Shown in pieces: positions 44,126 to 54,044 of a DNA stretch of 64,000 nt. The translations under genes and the position numbers were made by a program. How positions within the stretch are numbered: the first letter of the stretch is position 1; each line of letters opens with the position of its first letter. Below the pieces are notes generated by a model. It was not told the origin of the DNA. It did no database searches and saw only the letters and a list, made by a program, of their open reading frames with translations. The DNA comes from Corynespora cassiicola (lineage: Eukaryota > Ascomycota > Dothideomycetes > Pleosporales > Corynesporascaceae), in contig JAEUWY010000006.1 of NCBI GenBank assembly GCA_022059125.1, positions 3,100,001-3,164,000 of the forward strand, in the 5' to 3' direction.

Positions 44126-44484
44126 GGCCCGTCACTGGCGCACTGACAGCTCCAAAACGGGGGCGACTACGCAGCGGGGAGCAGGAACGGGGGTGGTGGG
44201 AGCCCTGGAGGTGAGGGGAGTCGACTGTGCTGCTGGCCGCTGGCTGCATGCTTTGGCGGTCCGTTGTGGGTGGTCGTGCAGCGAGTGCTCGCGCCTGCGA
44301 GTGGTGGGGCGAAGCGTGACGCTTGACGCTTGACGCTTGACGCTTAAACCCTCGACGCCATCTCGGGGAACCTGAGAGCACTCCCGGCCCGCCGACGACA
44401 CCTCCAGACTCTAGAACCGTATCTGATCGCTTCCGGCCTCCGCGGTGCTCCACCACTGGAGGGGCACAGGTGAAAGGGAAAAAA
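44126..44484. promoter_or_regulatory. Divergent promoter with a 7-bp repeat
   Basis: The 359 nt between the AP-3 beta start and the next gene's start contain the TTGACGC array at 44317-44345. Confidence 0.5.
44317..44345 (+). repeat. 7-bp tandem repeat GCTTGAC x3 plus partial units
   Basis: TGAC, then three full GCTTGAC units and a final GCTT make about four periods. TTGAC inside the unit matches the W-box-like TTGAC core, which has no established fungal meaning. Confidence 0.9.
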
Positions 44485-45210
44485 ATGCCCGCTGCACCCA
44501 CGGTCCTGTGTCCGCTCACGCTGCCTAGCCTGCTCAACCACGTGCTCAACACCCAGTCCAGCACTCTGTTTACCACGCTAGTAGTGTGCTCGAGCAGAGA
44601 GGCCTTCCTGCTAGACCTCGCTCGGCTCCTCCAGGAGCAGCGGCAGCAGGGCGGCGCATCTGAGGCCGAGGATTTGCGGCACCTGATCACGCCCACGCTG
44701 CACAACCTCTTCACGGCGAAGCACGTACAGGTTGCATTTTGCCCGTCTGTGCAGGCGCTACTAGCTCACCTTACAGCTTATGACAGGGCTGCTATTAGGC
44801 CGGCCACGACTAGCGAACGAGGCCATAGGCAGAGGCTGTTCTTGGTCAACCCACTGGCTCTGCATGCGCCCACCCCGTCCTTCTCAGCCCAAGGGTTATC
44901 TCGGACCTTCGCCCTGGCCGCGGAGACGGCCCTCAGAGTAGACGCCGAGCTGGTCCTTGTCGAGTGCCAGGGACTCGGGCGCGAAGACGCTGCGGGTGCA
45001 GGCGGGGACAGCGAGGACGGGGGGAACTATGCCGAGACAGCAGCAGAACGGCCATGGGAGCAGGAGGTGTCCATCCTGAACGTCTCGGCAAGGCGATTTG
45101 GCGCTGGGGGTGGCGAGCGAGCCTGGGCTGGGCGGACGATCAAGGTGCGGCGCATCGCCGGGAGGTGGTTTCGATTCCGCGAGCTAGAAAGCTCCCAAGG
45201 CGGCGGGTGA
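44485..45210 (+). CDS. Unidentified protein, possibly RecA-like fold without Walker A
   Basis: An intronless ORF. The ATG at 44485 gives 241 residues (MPAAPTVLCPLTLPSLLNHV); the frame is open upstream only through a GTG. The pattern LFTTLVVCSSREAFLLDLARLL, then HVQVAFCPSVQALLAHLTAY, LFLVNPLALHAPTPSFSAQG and AELVLVECQGLG reads as alternating buried strands and helices, as in RecA/Elp6/Psy3-type proteins. There is no GxxGxGKT loop, so nucleotide binding is unlikely. The C-terminal ILNVSARRFGAGGGERAWAG block looks conserved. I cannot name the family with confidence. A non-catalytic partner in a recombination or Elongator-type complex is a possibility only. Confidence 0.7.
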   Translation: MPAAPTVLCPLTLPSLLNHVLNTQSSTLFTTLVVCSSREAFLLDLARLLQEQRQQGGASEAEDLRHLITPTLHNLFTAKHVQVAFCPSVQALLAHLTAYDRAAIRPATTSERGHRQRLFLVNPLALHAPTPSFSAQGLSRTFALAAETALRVDAELVLVECQGLGREDAAGAGGDSEDGGNYAETAAERPWEQEVSILNVSARRFGAGGGERAWAGRTIKVRRIAGRWFRFRELESSQGGG

Positions 45211-45488
45211 AGCTCCCCTCGGTCCTCCCACAAACAACACAAAATAGCAACAGCACGGGCAAGCGGGGCATATGAAAAGACGTGGAATGTCTGTTAGTTG
45301 ATCGTGCTAGGAAATGTCCACAAGCTCCACCCTGATGGTGTATCGTTGATATCGTTAGCCGTCGAACTCGTAAATTTTGTAAGTCCGCCCTCTCTCCCCA
45401 CCATGTCCCTAAGATCAGCTCCTCATGTAGGATCAGATTCCTTCAAATTCACCTGGAACTCCACCGCGCAGCAAAGGAACGTCGCAGC

Positions 45489-46260
45489 CTACCAGTCCTT
45501 CTTGATGTCAAAGGACCACTCGAACTGCAAGTGAGTGTGGTTGTCGTCGTCGACGAAGCGGGAGACGGCCTTGTAGTGGCCGCGGGCCATCATGCCGGAG
45601 GGGGCGGTCTCGGGCTCGACTAGACGTGGTGGGTCAGCGAGTTGGGGGAGGGTGGATGGTGGAAGTAGCAGCACTCACACTTCTTCTCGTAGACGGGCTT
45701 TTGCTCGGTGTTTGGGCCGTATGAGCCCTGCAACATGTCAATGCCAGACGCACACGGAGCCAGTGGGGCGGAACTTACCATCATCTCCTGCATCTTGTTG
45801 GAAATCATGGCGCGCTTCACAACCTGTACGTATTTCAGACCAGCCAGAATCTCGTGCTGCACCTTGAACTGGGCCTTCATGCGGAACTGAGCGCCTTCCT
45901 TGATGGTGAAGGGCTTGTCCTTGAGGGCATCGATGGCGCCGGGCTCCTTGAGGTCGATGATTATGTCGGGGCGGCCCTCGACCTCGAGGCCGAGCGAGAG
46001 GATGATGCACTTGCGAGGGTCGCTGGGGTCCGAGAGGTCCTTGCCACCACCCAGGCCCAGGGACTCTTTCCACTTGCGGAGGGACTCGTCGTTCTGGTCT
46101 GCGGCAGAGGTCAGTGGGGGGGGGAGCAGCGACGCGTGAGGCTGGGGGCGAGGATCCTACCGAGCTGGTGGTACTCATTGATCGACTTCTTCTCCCCGAC
46201 CTTGAAGCCGGCCGTCTGCTCGGGGGTCAGGTCATCGTCGTTGTGGTGCTGGTCGGCCAT
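45489..46260 (-). CDS. rdi1: Rho GDP-dissociation inhibitor
   Basis: Four exons (46260-46161, 46098-45779, 45727-45679, 45619-45489; introns 62, 51 and 59 nt) encode 199 residues, the usual RhoGDI size. The N-terminal arm has MADQHHNDDDLTPEQTAGF and GEKKSINEYHQLGDQNDESL, which contacts the GTPase switch regions. The immunoglobulin-like beta sandwich carries LRKWKESLGLG, IDLKEPGAIDALKDKPFTIK, YVQVVKR, MQEMMGSYGPN and ends FEWSFDIKKDW, all family signatures. It extracts geranylgeranylated Rho GTPases (Cdc42, Rho1) from membranes and keeps them GDP-bound in the cytosol. It is divergent from the Bqt4-like gene, with 1.3 kb between. Confidence 0.95.
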
Positions 46261-47547
46261 TGCGGCTTCGGTTCTGGAGGCGGCGGGCGGAGGGGGGAGG
46301 GGGGGTGAGGCGAGGCTCGGTGAGGTGAGGTGAGGTGTAGTAAGAGCGAGGGCTGTGTGGAGGTGTTGGTGTTGTGGAGGGGCACTCGTCGAGGCTCAGG
46401 CTGCTTCCTTGCTGGCCCCGCCAGGCCATTCACCGCCAAAAAGGCCAGACGGGCGCTGATTGGCTAGTACCTGAAACCGTCCTGGTTAGACGCAGCGCCC
46501 GTCAACGGGCGAGGCTCGCAGGCTCGCAGGCAGTCTATGCGTGGCAGCCAGAAGCAAGCCGCGGGTGCGAGTTCGCTGGGCAGATGCTGCAGGCGCCCTG
46601 CGGGCCACGATGGTGCAGTTCGGCATCGTGGCACCGTGGCAGACACAATGCCCAGCATAAGCCGCGATGCTGCAGACGGGCGGGCAGGCGGGCAGGCGGG
46701 CAGGCGTGCATGAGCTCTCTGCTCGAGTGGGTAGCTCTCGTCTCCTGCGCGCAAGCGGCCCCTACCGGGCCCCAATGCCCACTGCCCACTGCCCACTGCC
46801 CACTGCCCACTGCCCACTGCACCGCCGTGGCCGCTCCGGCTCCGGCCCCGTCGCCGTCGCAGCTCTCGACACTCGTGCCCAGTGCCTCGGGGGAAAAAAA
46901 AACTGCTCACACGTAGCTCCATCCACGGGCGGAGTCGCGCGTCCTCGTGCCCGGCCCGCCAACGCGACCGCGCCAAGTGCTGGAGTCCCCGGCAACCCAG
47001 CAACCACGGGCTGCTGTGTTGGCATCGCCGTCGCGCCCAATCAAGCCAGGTCGCCGTCGAGCACAGCGCCCAAAGCGGAAGTCAAATTCTTTCGCCAGCG
47101 TGAAGGGTCCGTCTGGGGAAGCCGGCCTGCCGATTGGCAGTTCGCAGGCGGCCCTCTGGATTGGCGTGCGGCGCTGCGTGCGGTGCTGCGGTGCTGCGGT
47201 GCAGGGGTTGCCCGATTCCATTTCCATTTCTGCGCTCAGACCAGTCCTGGAGCCCACGCTTCCACATTGCTCTCCTCCACCGTCGCCCTCCCTCTCTTCC
47301 CTCGTCCTCGCTGACCCGCTCCAATCTCAACCTCCCCGAGCCCGCGTCGCGCAAAGCCCGTCGTCACTTTACTGTGCCTGCGGCCTAGTCCCGTGTCTCG
47401 CCATCGCCCCCCGCTCCGGCACTCGACCGCCCAAACCACGTCCGCGCCCACTCCCGCGACCACGCCCGCGACACCCTTCTGCTTGCGCTGCGCGCCCTCA
47501 CCACTTGATACCCTATCCATTATAATAACCGCTGCCGCCACTGCAAC
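46261..47547. other. Divergent intergenic region with G/C repeats
   Basis: The 1.3 kb between RhoGDI (-) and the Bqt4-like gene (+) contain a G-rich 8-bp array (GGGCAGGC, about 46683-46706) and the ACTGCCC array at 46776-46820. ORFs of 180-215 codons on both strands read through these arrays and have no family character. Confidence 0.65.
46776..46820 (-). repeat. 7-bp tandem repeat ACTGCCC x5 plus partial units
   Basis: Five full copies with partial units at both ends. The unit is the exact reverse complement of GGGCAGT at 14995-15015, so the two arrays lie in opposite orientation 32 kb apart. Confidence 0.95.
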
Positions 47548-49091
47548 ATGGTCGCCAACCGCGCTCTGCCCGAGCGCCGCAACCCGCTCATCGAGCCCTC
47601 CAGCTCGCCGCCCTGTATGTACACGTCGCGCATAGCGTATAGCGCATCGCGCATCGCGCATCGCGCATCCCTCCCGCGTCGCGACCCCATCGCTAATTCC
47701 ACCGCTCAGTCCAGGACCTCGTCAACAGGCGTCGTCTGGGCCAGACGAACCTCGCCGTTAAGCCCGGCGTCGTCGGCGTGTCGATTGCGACCAAGGGAGA
47801 AAATTTGGGCACCTTCGACTACGCGCATCTACGCGTCCCCCTCCCCAAGGACCTCAGTGGGTCCGGCATCTTCACGCTCAAGGCGACGAGCGCGTATCCC
47901 GAGTCGTATTTCCTAATGGTATGCCGATGAAAAATTCGACGCTGTCATCATGAGGGAATCGCCCGACTGACTGTTATCGACAGCGCCGCAGCAGCGATGG
48001 CTACATCAGCGCCACTGGAATGTTCAAGGCCGCCTTCCCGTGGGCCTCGCTGGCAGAGGAAGAGGCCGAGCGCAAGTACCAAAAGACATTCCCTTCCGCG
48101 GGTCCTGACGAGGTCGCTGGAAGCGTCTGGGTTGCACCGGGAGAAGGTGAGCGCTACCCCGACTGCTGCGCAAACGCGTCATTGACCTTTTCCCTCAAGC
48201 ACTTCAACTTTCCGAGCAATACGGCATGCGATTGTGGATCGAGGCTCTGCTTGATCCCTCTCACATAGAAAAGGGCACCAAGGACAAGAACAATACCCAC
48301 ATTCAGATGCCCCCCAAGTTTGACATCAACAAAGGCACCCCTCCCGTTGTTCTCCCGCCAACCTCCACTCTGCGCCCCACGCGCGCGAGGTCAACGCGCT
48401 CTGCCTCGCCTAGCAAGGTCGCCACGCCAAGCCGCAAGATGGCCACCCCGCGCAAGCGCACCACGCGCAAGTCTGCGAGGACCGAGACGCCCGAGGTGGA
48501 GGAAGCCGTCGAGACAAAGACGACCGTCTCGTCGAGCGCCCTGCAGAGCGTGGTTGAGAATGGCACCACCGACTCCGTCGCCTCGGAGTCGGTAAATGGA
48601 GAGGTCAAGGAGCCAGAGTCGGTACGCATCGAGGTGCAAGAGACAGTCGAGCAGGAGGGCGATGTGGAGACCACCACCACCAACGTCAAGATTGACGTCC
48701 CTGCAGACCACCCCGAGCTTCGCGAGCCCGAGGACCCCACCAAGATGATCGAAGAGGCCCGGCGCATGGTCGAGCAAGCCAACAAGGAGGCCGAGGTGGA
48801 TGCCACCAAGGCTGGCGTTGAAGTTACGCCCAGGCGCGCCAAGTCGAAGCGCAAGGCCGAGGAAATCACAAAGGGAGAGGACGATGAAGAGGATGCCGCC
48901 GACGAGCGCCCGGCAAAACAGGCAAAGACTGCCTACACCGTCGAGCAGAAGTTGACCAAGGAGAAGGTCACGAGGAGGGCGCTTGTGGGCCTCACAGTCA
49001 TGGCAGCCATTGGGTATGTGTCTTCTCAGCCTACCAGGAATCGACGACTAACCTTCATTTCAGCACTGCTTTCCAGTACTTTGGCGTATGA
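47548..49091 (+). CDS. bqt4: APSES-domain inner nuclear membrane protein, Bqt4-like
   Basis: Five exons (47548-47614, 47710-47918, 47984-48146, 48200-49013, 49064-49091) encode 426 residues. Residues about 20-180 form an APSES/KilA-N type domain: [19 protein letters not shown] by sense, [20 protein letters not shown], and [14 protein letters not shown] long Ser/Thr/Glu-rich region follows, with AT-hook-like basic patches ([14 protein letters not shown]). The last exon completes one C-terminal membrane helix, [20 protein letters not shown], directly before the stop. An APSES fold plus tail anchor is the layout of fission yeast Bqt4, which holds telomeres at the inner nuclear membrane. DNA binding by this domain is not certain, since Bqt4 binds protein ligands. 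Confidence 0.85.
47642..47669 (+). repeat. 7-bp tandem repeat GCGCATC x4 in intron 1
   Basis: Four perfect copies within the first intron (47615-47709) of the Bqt4-like gene, preceded by related GCGTATA/GCGCATA units. Confidence 0.95.
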
Positions 49092-49836
49092 TTCGGGGCT
49101 ATCCTGTTTCTGTACGCCAATCTCTCTCTCATATCAATCAAGCCTTGCCGGTGTTTTGGGTACCCTGAATTTCCCCTTTCCAGATTTTCCCCAGTCTTTC
49201 CCCCAGCTCAGATGTCTAAATGCTTTGCCGGCTCCGCGATCAACTTGACCGATTGAACAAGGTCATCTTGCGCTAGACATCCGAGCCGGGGGGAGGACTT
49301 TATTGCAGATACCACCAACCCTTGTCTCGATTTACTTTCCTCATTATCTTTTGGCGCTGGGGGGGGCAAGTGTGGCATCGACTGTAGCTCACCTGTTTTG
49401 ATAAATGTGTGTTTGTTTTGCTTCCTCCCCCTGCGTCAAGGGGGGAGCAAGCATGTTCCAATGGAAGGGGGGAATATGCCGCTTACACTCGCTCGCTTCA
49501 TCCCCAAGACGGCCGAGAGACAAAGACGATCGAGTAGATATTTTAATTGCATGGCCCCACTCCATCACTTTCGTTCAGAGTTATGTATATATACACGCGC
49601 GCAAGCGAGCCATCGCGTCGACTGTTCAGCAGCCAGTCGGGAGGAGAGGTGGTTATGAGGCAAAGTCCTCCGGGCAGGATGGAGGCCCATTTTGTACGGC
49701 GGGATGAGGTTGAAGTCGAACCGAGCCATGTATCAATCAATCAACTAATCAATTGACAAAAGGTTCGTCTCTATTCGCATTTGCTCTACAGCATAGACCC
49801 AACTCCCCCAACGTCTCCCAAGCAACTGCCTACTTT
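49092..49836. other. Convergent intergenic region
   Basis: It lies between the Bqt4-like stop (+) and the stop of the succinyl-CoA ligase fusion (-). G-runs occur (near 49289 and 49361). No protein-like ORF was found. Confidence 0.55.
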
Positions 49837-52142
49837 TCATCTTCCTCCCCCCTCAATCAACCTCCCCACCTCCTCGACCGCCTCCTCAAACCCATCAAAA
49901 ACCGCAATCGGCAACCCCGCCCCCCTCAACACCTCCTGCCCCTCCCTCTCATTCGTGCCCCTCAACCTCACCACCACCGGCCTGTCCACCCCGACCTCCT
50001 CAAACGCCATCACGATGCCCCGCGCAATCATATCGCACAGCGTCAACCCGCCAAAGATGTTCACAAACACGACGCTCACGCGCGGGTCCCGCAGTATCAG
50101 CTTAAAGGACGTGGCGATCGTCTCCGCCGTCGCCTTCCCGCCCGTGTCGAGGAAATTCGCGGCGGGGGAGAGGGGGAGGCGGGCGCTGAGGCAGTCGAGC
50201 GTGTTGAGCGCGAGGCCGGCGCCATTGACCAGCGTCCCTACCAACCTTCCATCTCCCTCTTTTCCTGCCTCTTTGCCGTCGGTGGCGGCGGGAGGGCTGG
50301 GGAGCGCAATGTACACGATGCCGCTCTTCTCAGCCTCGAGTTCCACGGCCGGGGTCGTGGATGTGTCGCGCTGGCCGTGCAGGCCCGCCACCCTCCCATT
50401 CGACCTGAACGCCGCATCGTCGAGGAACAGCTCCGGGGCGTATACGAGCAGCTCGTCGCTCGAGGGCGACAGGGCGAGGTGCACGGCGGTGGTTATGGCT
50501 TCGTTGGTGGTGTAGAGGGTCCAGAGGTTTTGGATCAAGGCCAGGACGTGGGCTTTTGCGGTCGGGGGCGTGGCGTCGAGTTGGAGGGCTGAGAGGGCGG
50601 AGGAGAGGGTCTGCGGGGTCGGACCGGTGCGGTAGTCGAAGGGGATGCGGTGGGTGCGGTGGGGGAGTTGAGGGTGGGAGGTGGTGAGGGCGGCGAGGGT
50701 GGTGGGGGAGCGGGTGGTGCGGGATACGGTTATGGCGAGGTAGTAGGTGGATTCTGGGAGAGGGGAGGGGGTGGGTGAGGTGGTGATGTTGTATTCTTTG
50801 AGGAGGGTGGCGGATTGGGAGGCGTTGAGGTGGAGGGAGCGTTCCTGGGATTGGGGGGCAGGTGGAGTTGAGGTTGAGAGTTTGGGCCGGGAGGGGAAAC
50901 GCGAGGTATGGTATGAACGCCGCTGCTGAGCCTGAGCTGCGGATTTCTCCCAGAGGGGTGTCAGATGTGCTTTGTGCAGATTCGGAGTGGGTAGGTTTAC
51001 AATCTTCCTCACATTCCTCCCAGACTGGGCAAGAATGTCCTTCATAACACCGCCAAACTTTGCGGGATGATCGACCATGGTGACTCCGGCCTTTTCGAGT
51101 GCTTTGTACTTGGACTCGGCAGTGCCCTCTCCAATGCCCGTCCATGCTCCTGCGTGGCCCATGACCCGGCCTGGGGGGGCCTGGAAGCCGCCAATGACTG
51201 CTGCAATGGGTCTACAGGTGTTAATTCCAAAGACGGTGACATCTCTCCTTTGAAGACTTACTTGGGATCCTGGACTCTCTTCATGTAATCCGTGATCCAA
51301 TCTGCAGCCTCCTCTTCGGCGGTACCGCCCAGCTCTCCGACGATAATGATGGCTTCCGTATCATCGTCTTTCTCAAACACCTTCAGAGCATCCACAAAGT
51401 TCGTCCCGGCAATCACGTCTCCGCCCATGCCAATGCACAAACTTTGACCAAGCCCAGCTCTTGTCAGCGAACCGACCGTCTCATACGAAAGCGTGCCCGA
51501 CTTTGCCACGATGCCAATGTGGCCCGGGGAGAAGGTGGGCAGAGGCTGGAAGCCGATCCTGCAGCGTCCAATGGCCGATATGATTCCGGGGGCATTTGCG
51601 CCCACCAGGCGAGACTTGGATTGCGCCGCCAGCATCGAGTGTATCTAGACAAGTCAGATACGCGGCTTCATTCCTATTCCATACGTGATGCTCACCCTCA
51701 TAATGTCGTGCAGGGGAATGTGTTCGGCAACCGCCACGATCAGCGGCACCTCGGCCTCGATGGCCTCCTCAATGGCAGCCGCGGCTTGGTGGGCTGCAAC
51801 ATAGATGCCGGTCGCATCAGGCTTCAATTGCTCCATGGCGGCCCTCACAGAGGGCAAGACGGGCAATCCCAAATGCTCCCCCGAACCATTGGGCTTCACA
51901 CCGCCGACAATGTTGGTCCCCCATTCCAGCGACTCTTTCGCGTTGGCGGTGGCCTGCTTCCCGGTGAAGCCCTGGAAGATGACGCGCGTGTGGGAGCCGA
52001 TCTTCAGGTTCTGGATGGTGTTGTCGTATCCATTGCGGCTCGACGACGACGAGAAGGGCGCGTAGGAAGTGCGAGAAGCCAAGCACCGATTCCTGGGCCT
52101 CACATGGGGCTTCGTGCGCAAACACGGCGACCGGGGAAGCAT
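49837..52142 (-). CDS. Succinyl-CoA ligase alpha-beta fusion, mitochondrial
   Basis: Three exons (52142-51696, 51644-51262, 51211-49837; introns 51 and 50 nt) encode 734 residues, against about 330 for an alpha subunit alone. An Arg/Ser-rich, acid-free N-terminus to about 37 fits a mitochondrial presequence. Residues about 45-345 are a complete alpha subunit: [21 protein letters not shown], the CoA-binding core, [15 protein letters not shown], and the phosphohistidine in [10 protein letters not shown] (His296). A linker [14 protein letters not shown] looks like a second presequence. Then [17 protein letters not shown] recalls the beta-subunit start, but the ATP-grasp part lacks the Gly-rich GGRGKGG loop. 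The beta ligase domain follows: [29 protein letters not shown] and FVNIFGG. The ligase half-site therefore looks intact while nucleotide binding looks lost. Confidence 0.88.
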
Positions 52143-53218
52143 GGCAGGCAAGGGAACCTCGACTCGTCCACGGCGCGACGCAGAGAAAGAGGACAAGCAC
52201 GCTGGGCTCCGAACACGGCCCTGCAGCACGGAACAAGTCTACAAAGCAGCCAATCGACCGTCCGAACAAAACCTCTTTTCGAGAAGAGGCCGTCTGCAAC
52301 AGCGCGCAACAGTGATGAGGAAGCAGTCTTGTACCCGCCCAGCAGCAGCACAAATAGCGCCATGGTGGAGGGGGAGGCAGCGGAATAACCGAAGGCAAGA
52401 CGCCTACATGGTCGCGAGTAACCGACGCCGCCTCTCTCTCTCCCGAGGTCGGGTCGCGCGCCCAACGCCACACCATCATCGCACTCCCTCGCTCCCACGC
52501 AAACACCCCGACGCAAAGGGGATCCGTGCAAGGTCCCGTCGCTCCTGGATCCCACGCGCGCCATCGCCGAGCTTGCGACTCCCTGATCGGCGCTCCGTCC
52601 GCCTTCCAGACCTGCCCTGCCCTGCCCTGCCTGCGTTTCCACTCCCTTCGCTCTCTAAAAATACTCGGCTTCTAGATGCTGGGGAGACGCATCATCGGCG
52701 CTCCACTTGCCATGTTTTGAAAGGGGGCCGGGGGATGGTTGCGTATGGTTTGATGGGTTGGAGTCCTGGAGAGTGGGGGGGAAATAAGGGGAGTGAGGCG
52801 GGTTTGGAGGGCTGGCGTGTCGCCCCCCCCCCCTTGTCTGCTGGTGTTGTGGAGAATACATGGCAGAGCGGCGGGAACCATGTACCAAACCCGAGGCGCA
52901 GTAGTTTCTTAGTCGCATAGGTGATGAGGGGGTACACCGATTTCGTGATTAGATGCCTTCTTGTCCCTCGTGCAGCCTGCTAATTCCTAAGCATGCAGAG
53001 ATGCTCCAAGCAACCTTCGGCTACAAGTAACGGGCATTCGCCATGATTGGGTAACGTGAAGGCAAATCTTCGCAATCCCACTCGGAGGAACCGTTGCTAA
53101 AAACAGATCATGGTTACAGTCGTAATAATCAAGATGATCATTCCACGATGTGGACTATATGGAGACTATGCCAAAGTTCATTATCGATACCTACCTGCAT
53201 CAACACCTCCATATGGGA
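52143..53218. other. Intergenic region 5' of the ligase fusion
   Basis: It contains the promoter of the fusion gene and, at its right, the 3' end of the alpha/beta hydrolase. A CCTGC array lies at 52611-52634 and a C-run at 52823-52833. The 283-codon ORF at 52069-52920 overlaps the antisense of exon 1 and has Arg-rich, family-less composition. Confidence 0.6.
52611..52634 (-). repeat. 5-bp tandem repeat CCTGC x4 (GGGCA family)
   Basis: Four copies plus CTGC. On the - strand this reads GCAGG, the same 5-bp unit as the long GGGCA array at 13708-13755. Confidence 0.9.
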
Positions 53219-54044
53219 CTAGAAGGATTCACCTGCTGCACGCCTCAACACATCTGCCAACCACTCGGGCCGGCTGATCATGAGGCAATGGCCCCCGTCA
53301 CATTTCTCCACTACATCGAACGCAGTCGGCTCAATGCTCCTGGCAGTGTTGATGATGAAACCAACAACCTCCGATGTGAACGTCGTCTTGTCTTGTGTGC
53401 CAACCACAAACGTTGATGGAATATGCCTCCAGGCCGCATATGTCGTCGTGCTGGTATAGATCCCAAGGCTCTGGTGACGTAGTTTTGACGCCCATTCGTC
53501 GCCCTCATCCGAAGATATATCATTGTAGAATAGCTTCTTTGCGTCCTCGGCCGGCACCGTCACGACCCCATTCTGACAAGTGTCAAGATAGTACCCAGGT
53601 AGCCTGCTGAGAATCGGATGTCCTGCTTACTTCCATGTCCACCTTCATCCAATCGGGGAACTGTGCCCCGCCAGCCGTAGGTTGGAAGCCTTCAGGCATG
53701 GCAAATGCCATGATGAAAACTAAGCGGATCACCCCGCCCTTTAATCCCCCTGCTTGACGTTCCTTTTTGCCTAGCCCGACTGGCGCTTCAGCTCCAGGCA
53801 TGCCGCTGTACGAGTGCGTGACGAGTACGACATCTTTCCCCTCGTCGTCAACGAGTTTGGTCAGGCAATCGCGAATGCCCTTTACGTCACCGTCGAAGCT
53901 CGTATGAGCTGGTGCCGCACCGACAGAAGCCAAAGGCAAGCCCACGGTCGGGTATCCGTGTCCTTCCAGGAGGCCGAGCACCTTGGCGTAGATTTCGGGG
54001 GTGTGCCATGCGCCAGGGACACAGACAATGGTTGGCTTGGACAT
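53219..54044 (-). CDS. Alpha/beta hydrolase
   Basis: Two exons (54044-53631 and 53572-53219, 58-nt intron) encode 255 residues. The N-terminus PTIVCVPGAWHTPEIYAKVL is the oxyanion-hole strand and loop of the AB-hydrolase_6-like esterases. The nucleophile elbow is VLVTHSYSG with Ser78 as the likely nucleophile. FAMPEGFQPTAGG and the late ISRPEWLADVL helix fit the family, and the catalytic His is in KCDGGHCLMIS. No secretion signal is present, so it should be cytosolic. Relatives act on small esters or lactones; the natural substrate is unknown. It stands alone next to a 2.2 kb gene-poor stretch. Confidence 0.87.

Noticed and set aside
44317..44345. Short tandem repeats as a CRISPR array
   Set aside because: Here and at the other arrays the units are contiguous, 5-15 bp long and without spacers; the genome is fungal.
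46464..47314. Overlapping ORFs of 179 and 215 codons reading GSGQWAVGSGQWAV-type peptides
   Set aside because: They are translations of the 7-bp ACTGCCC array; a period of 7 stays open in all frames and gives repeat peptides.
49753..50592. 279- and 244-codon + strand ORFs
   Set aside because: Antisense to the beta ligase domain of the fusion, whose motifs are unmistakable on the - strand.
52069..52920. 283-codon + strand ORF
   Set aside because: It is antisense to the presequence-coding exon of the ligase fusion and its promoter; composition is Arg/Pro-rich with no family motif.
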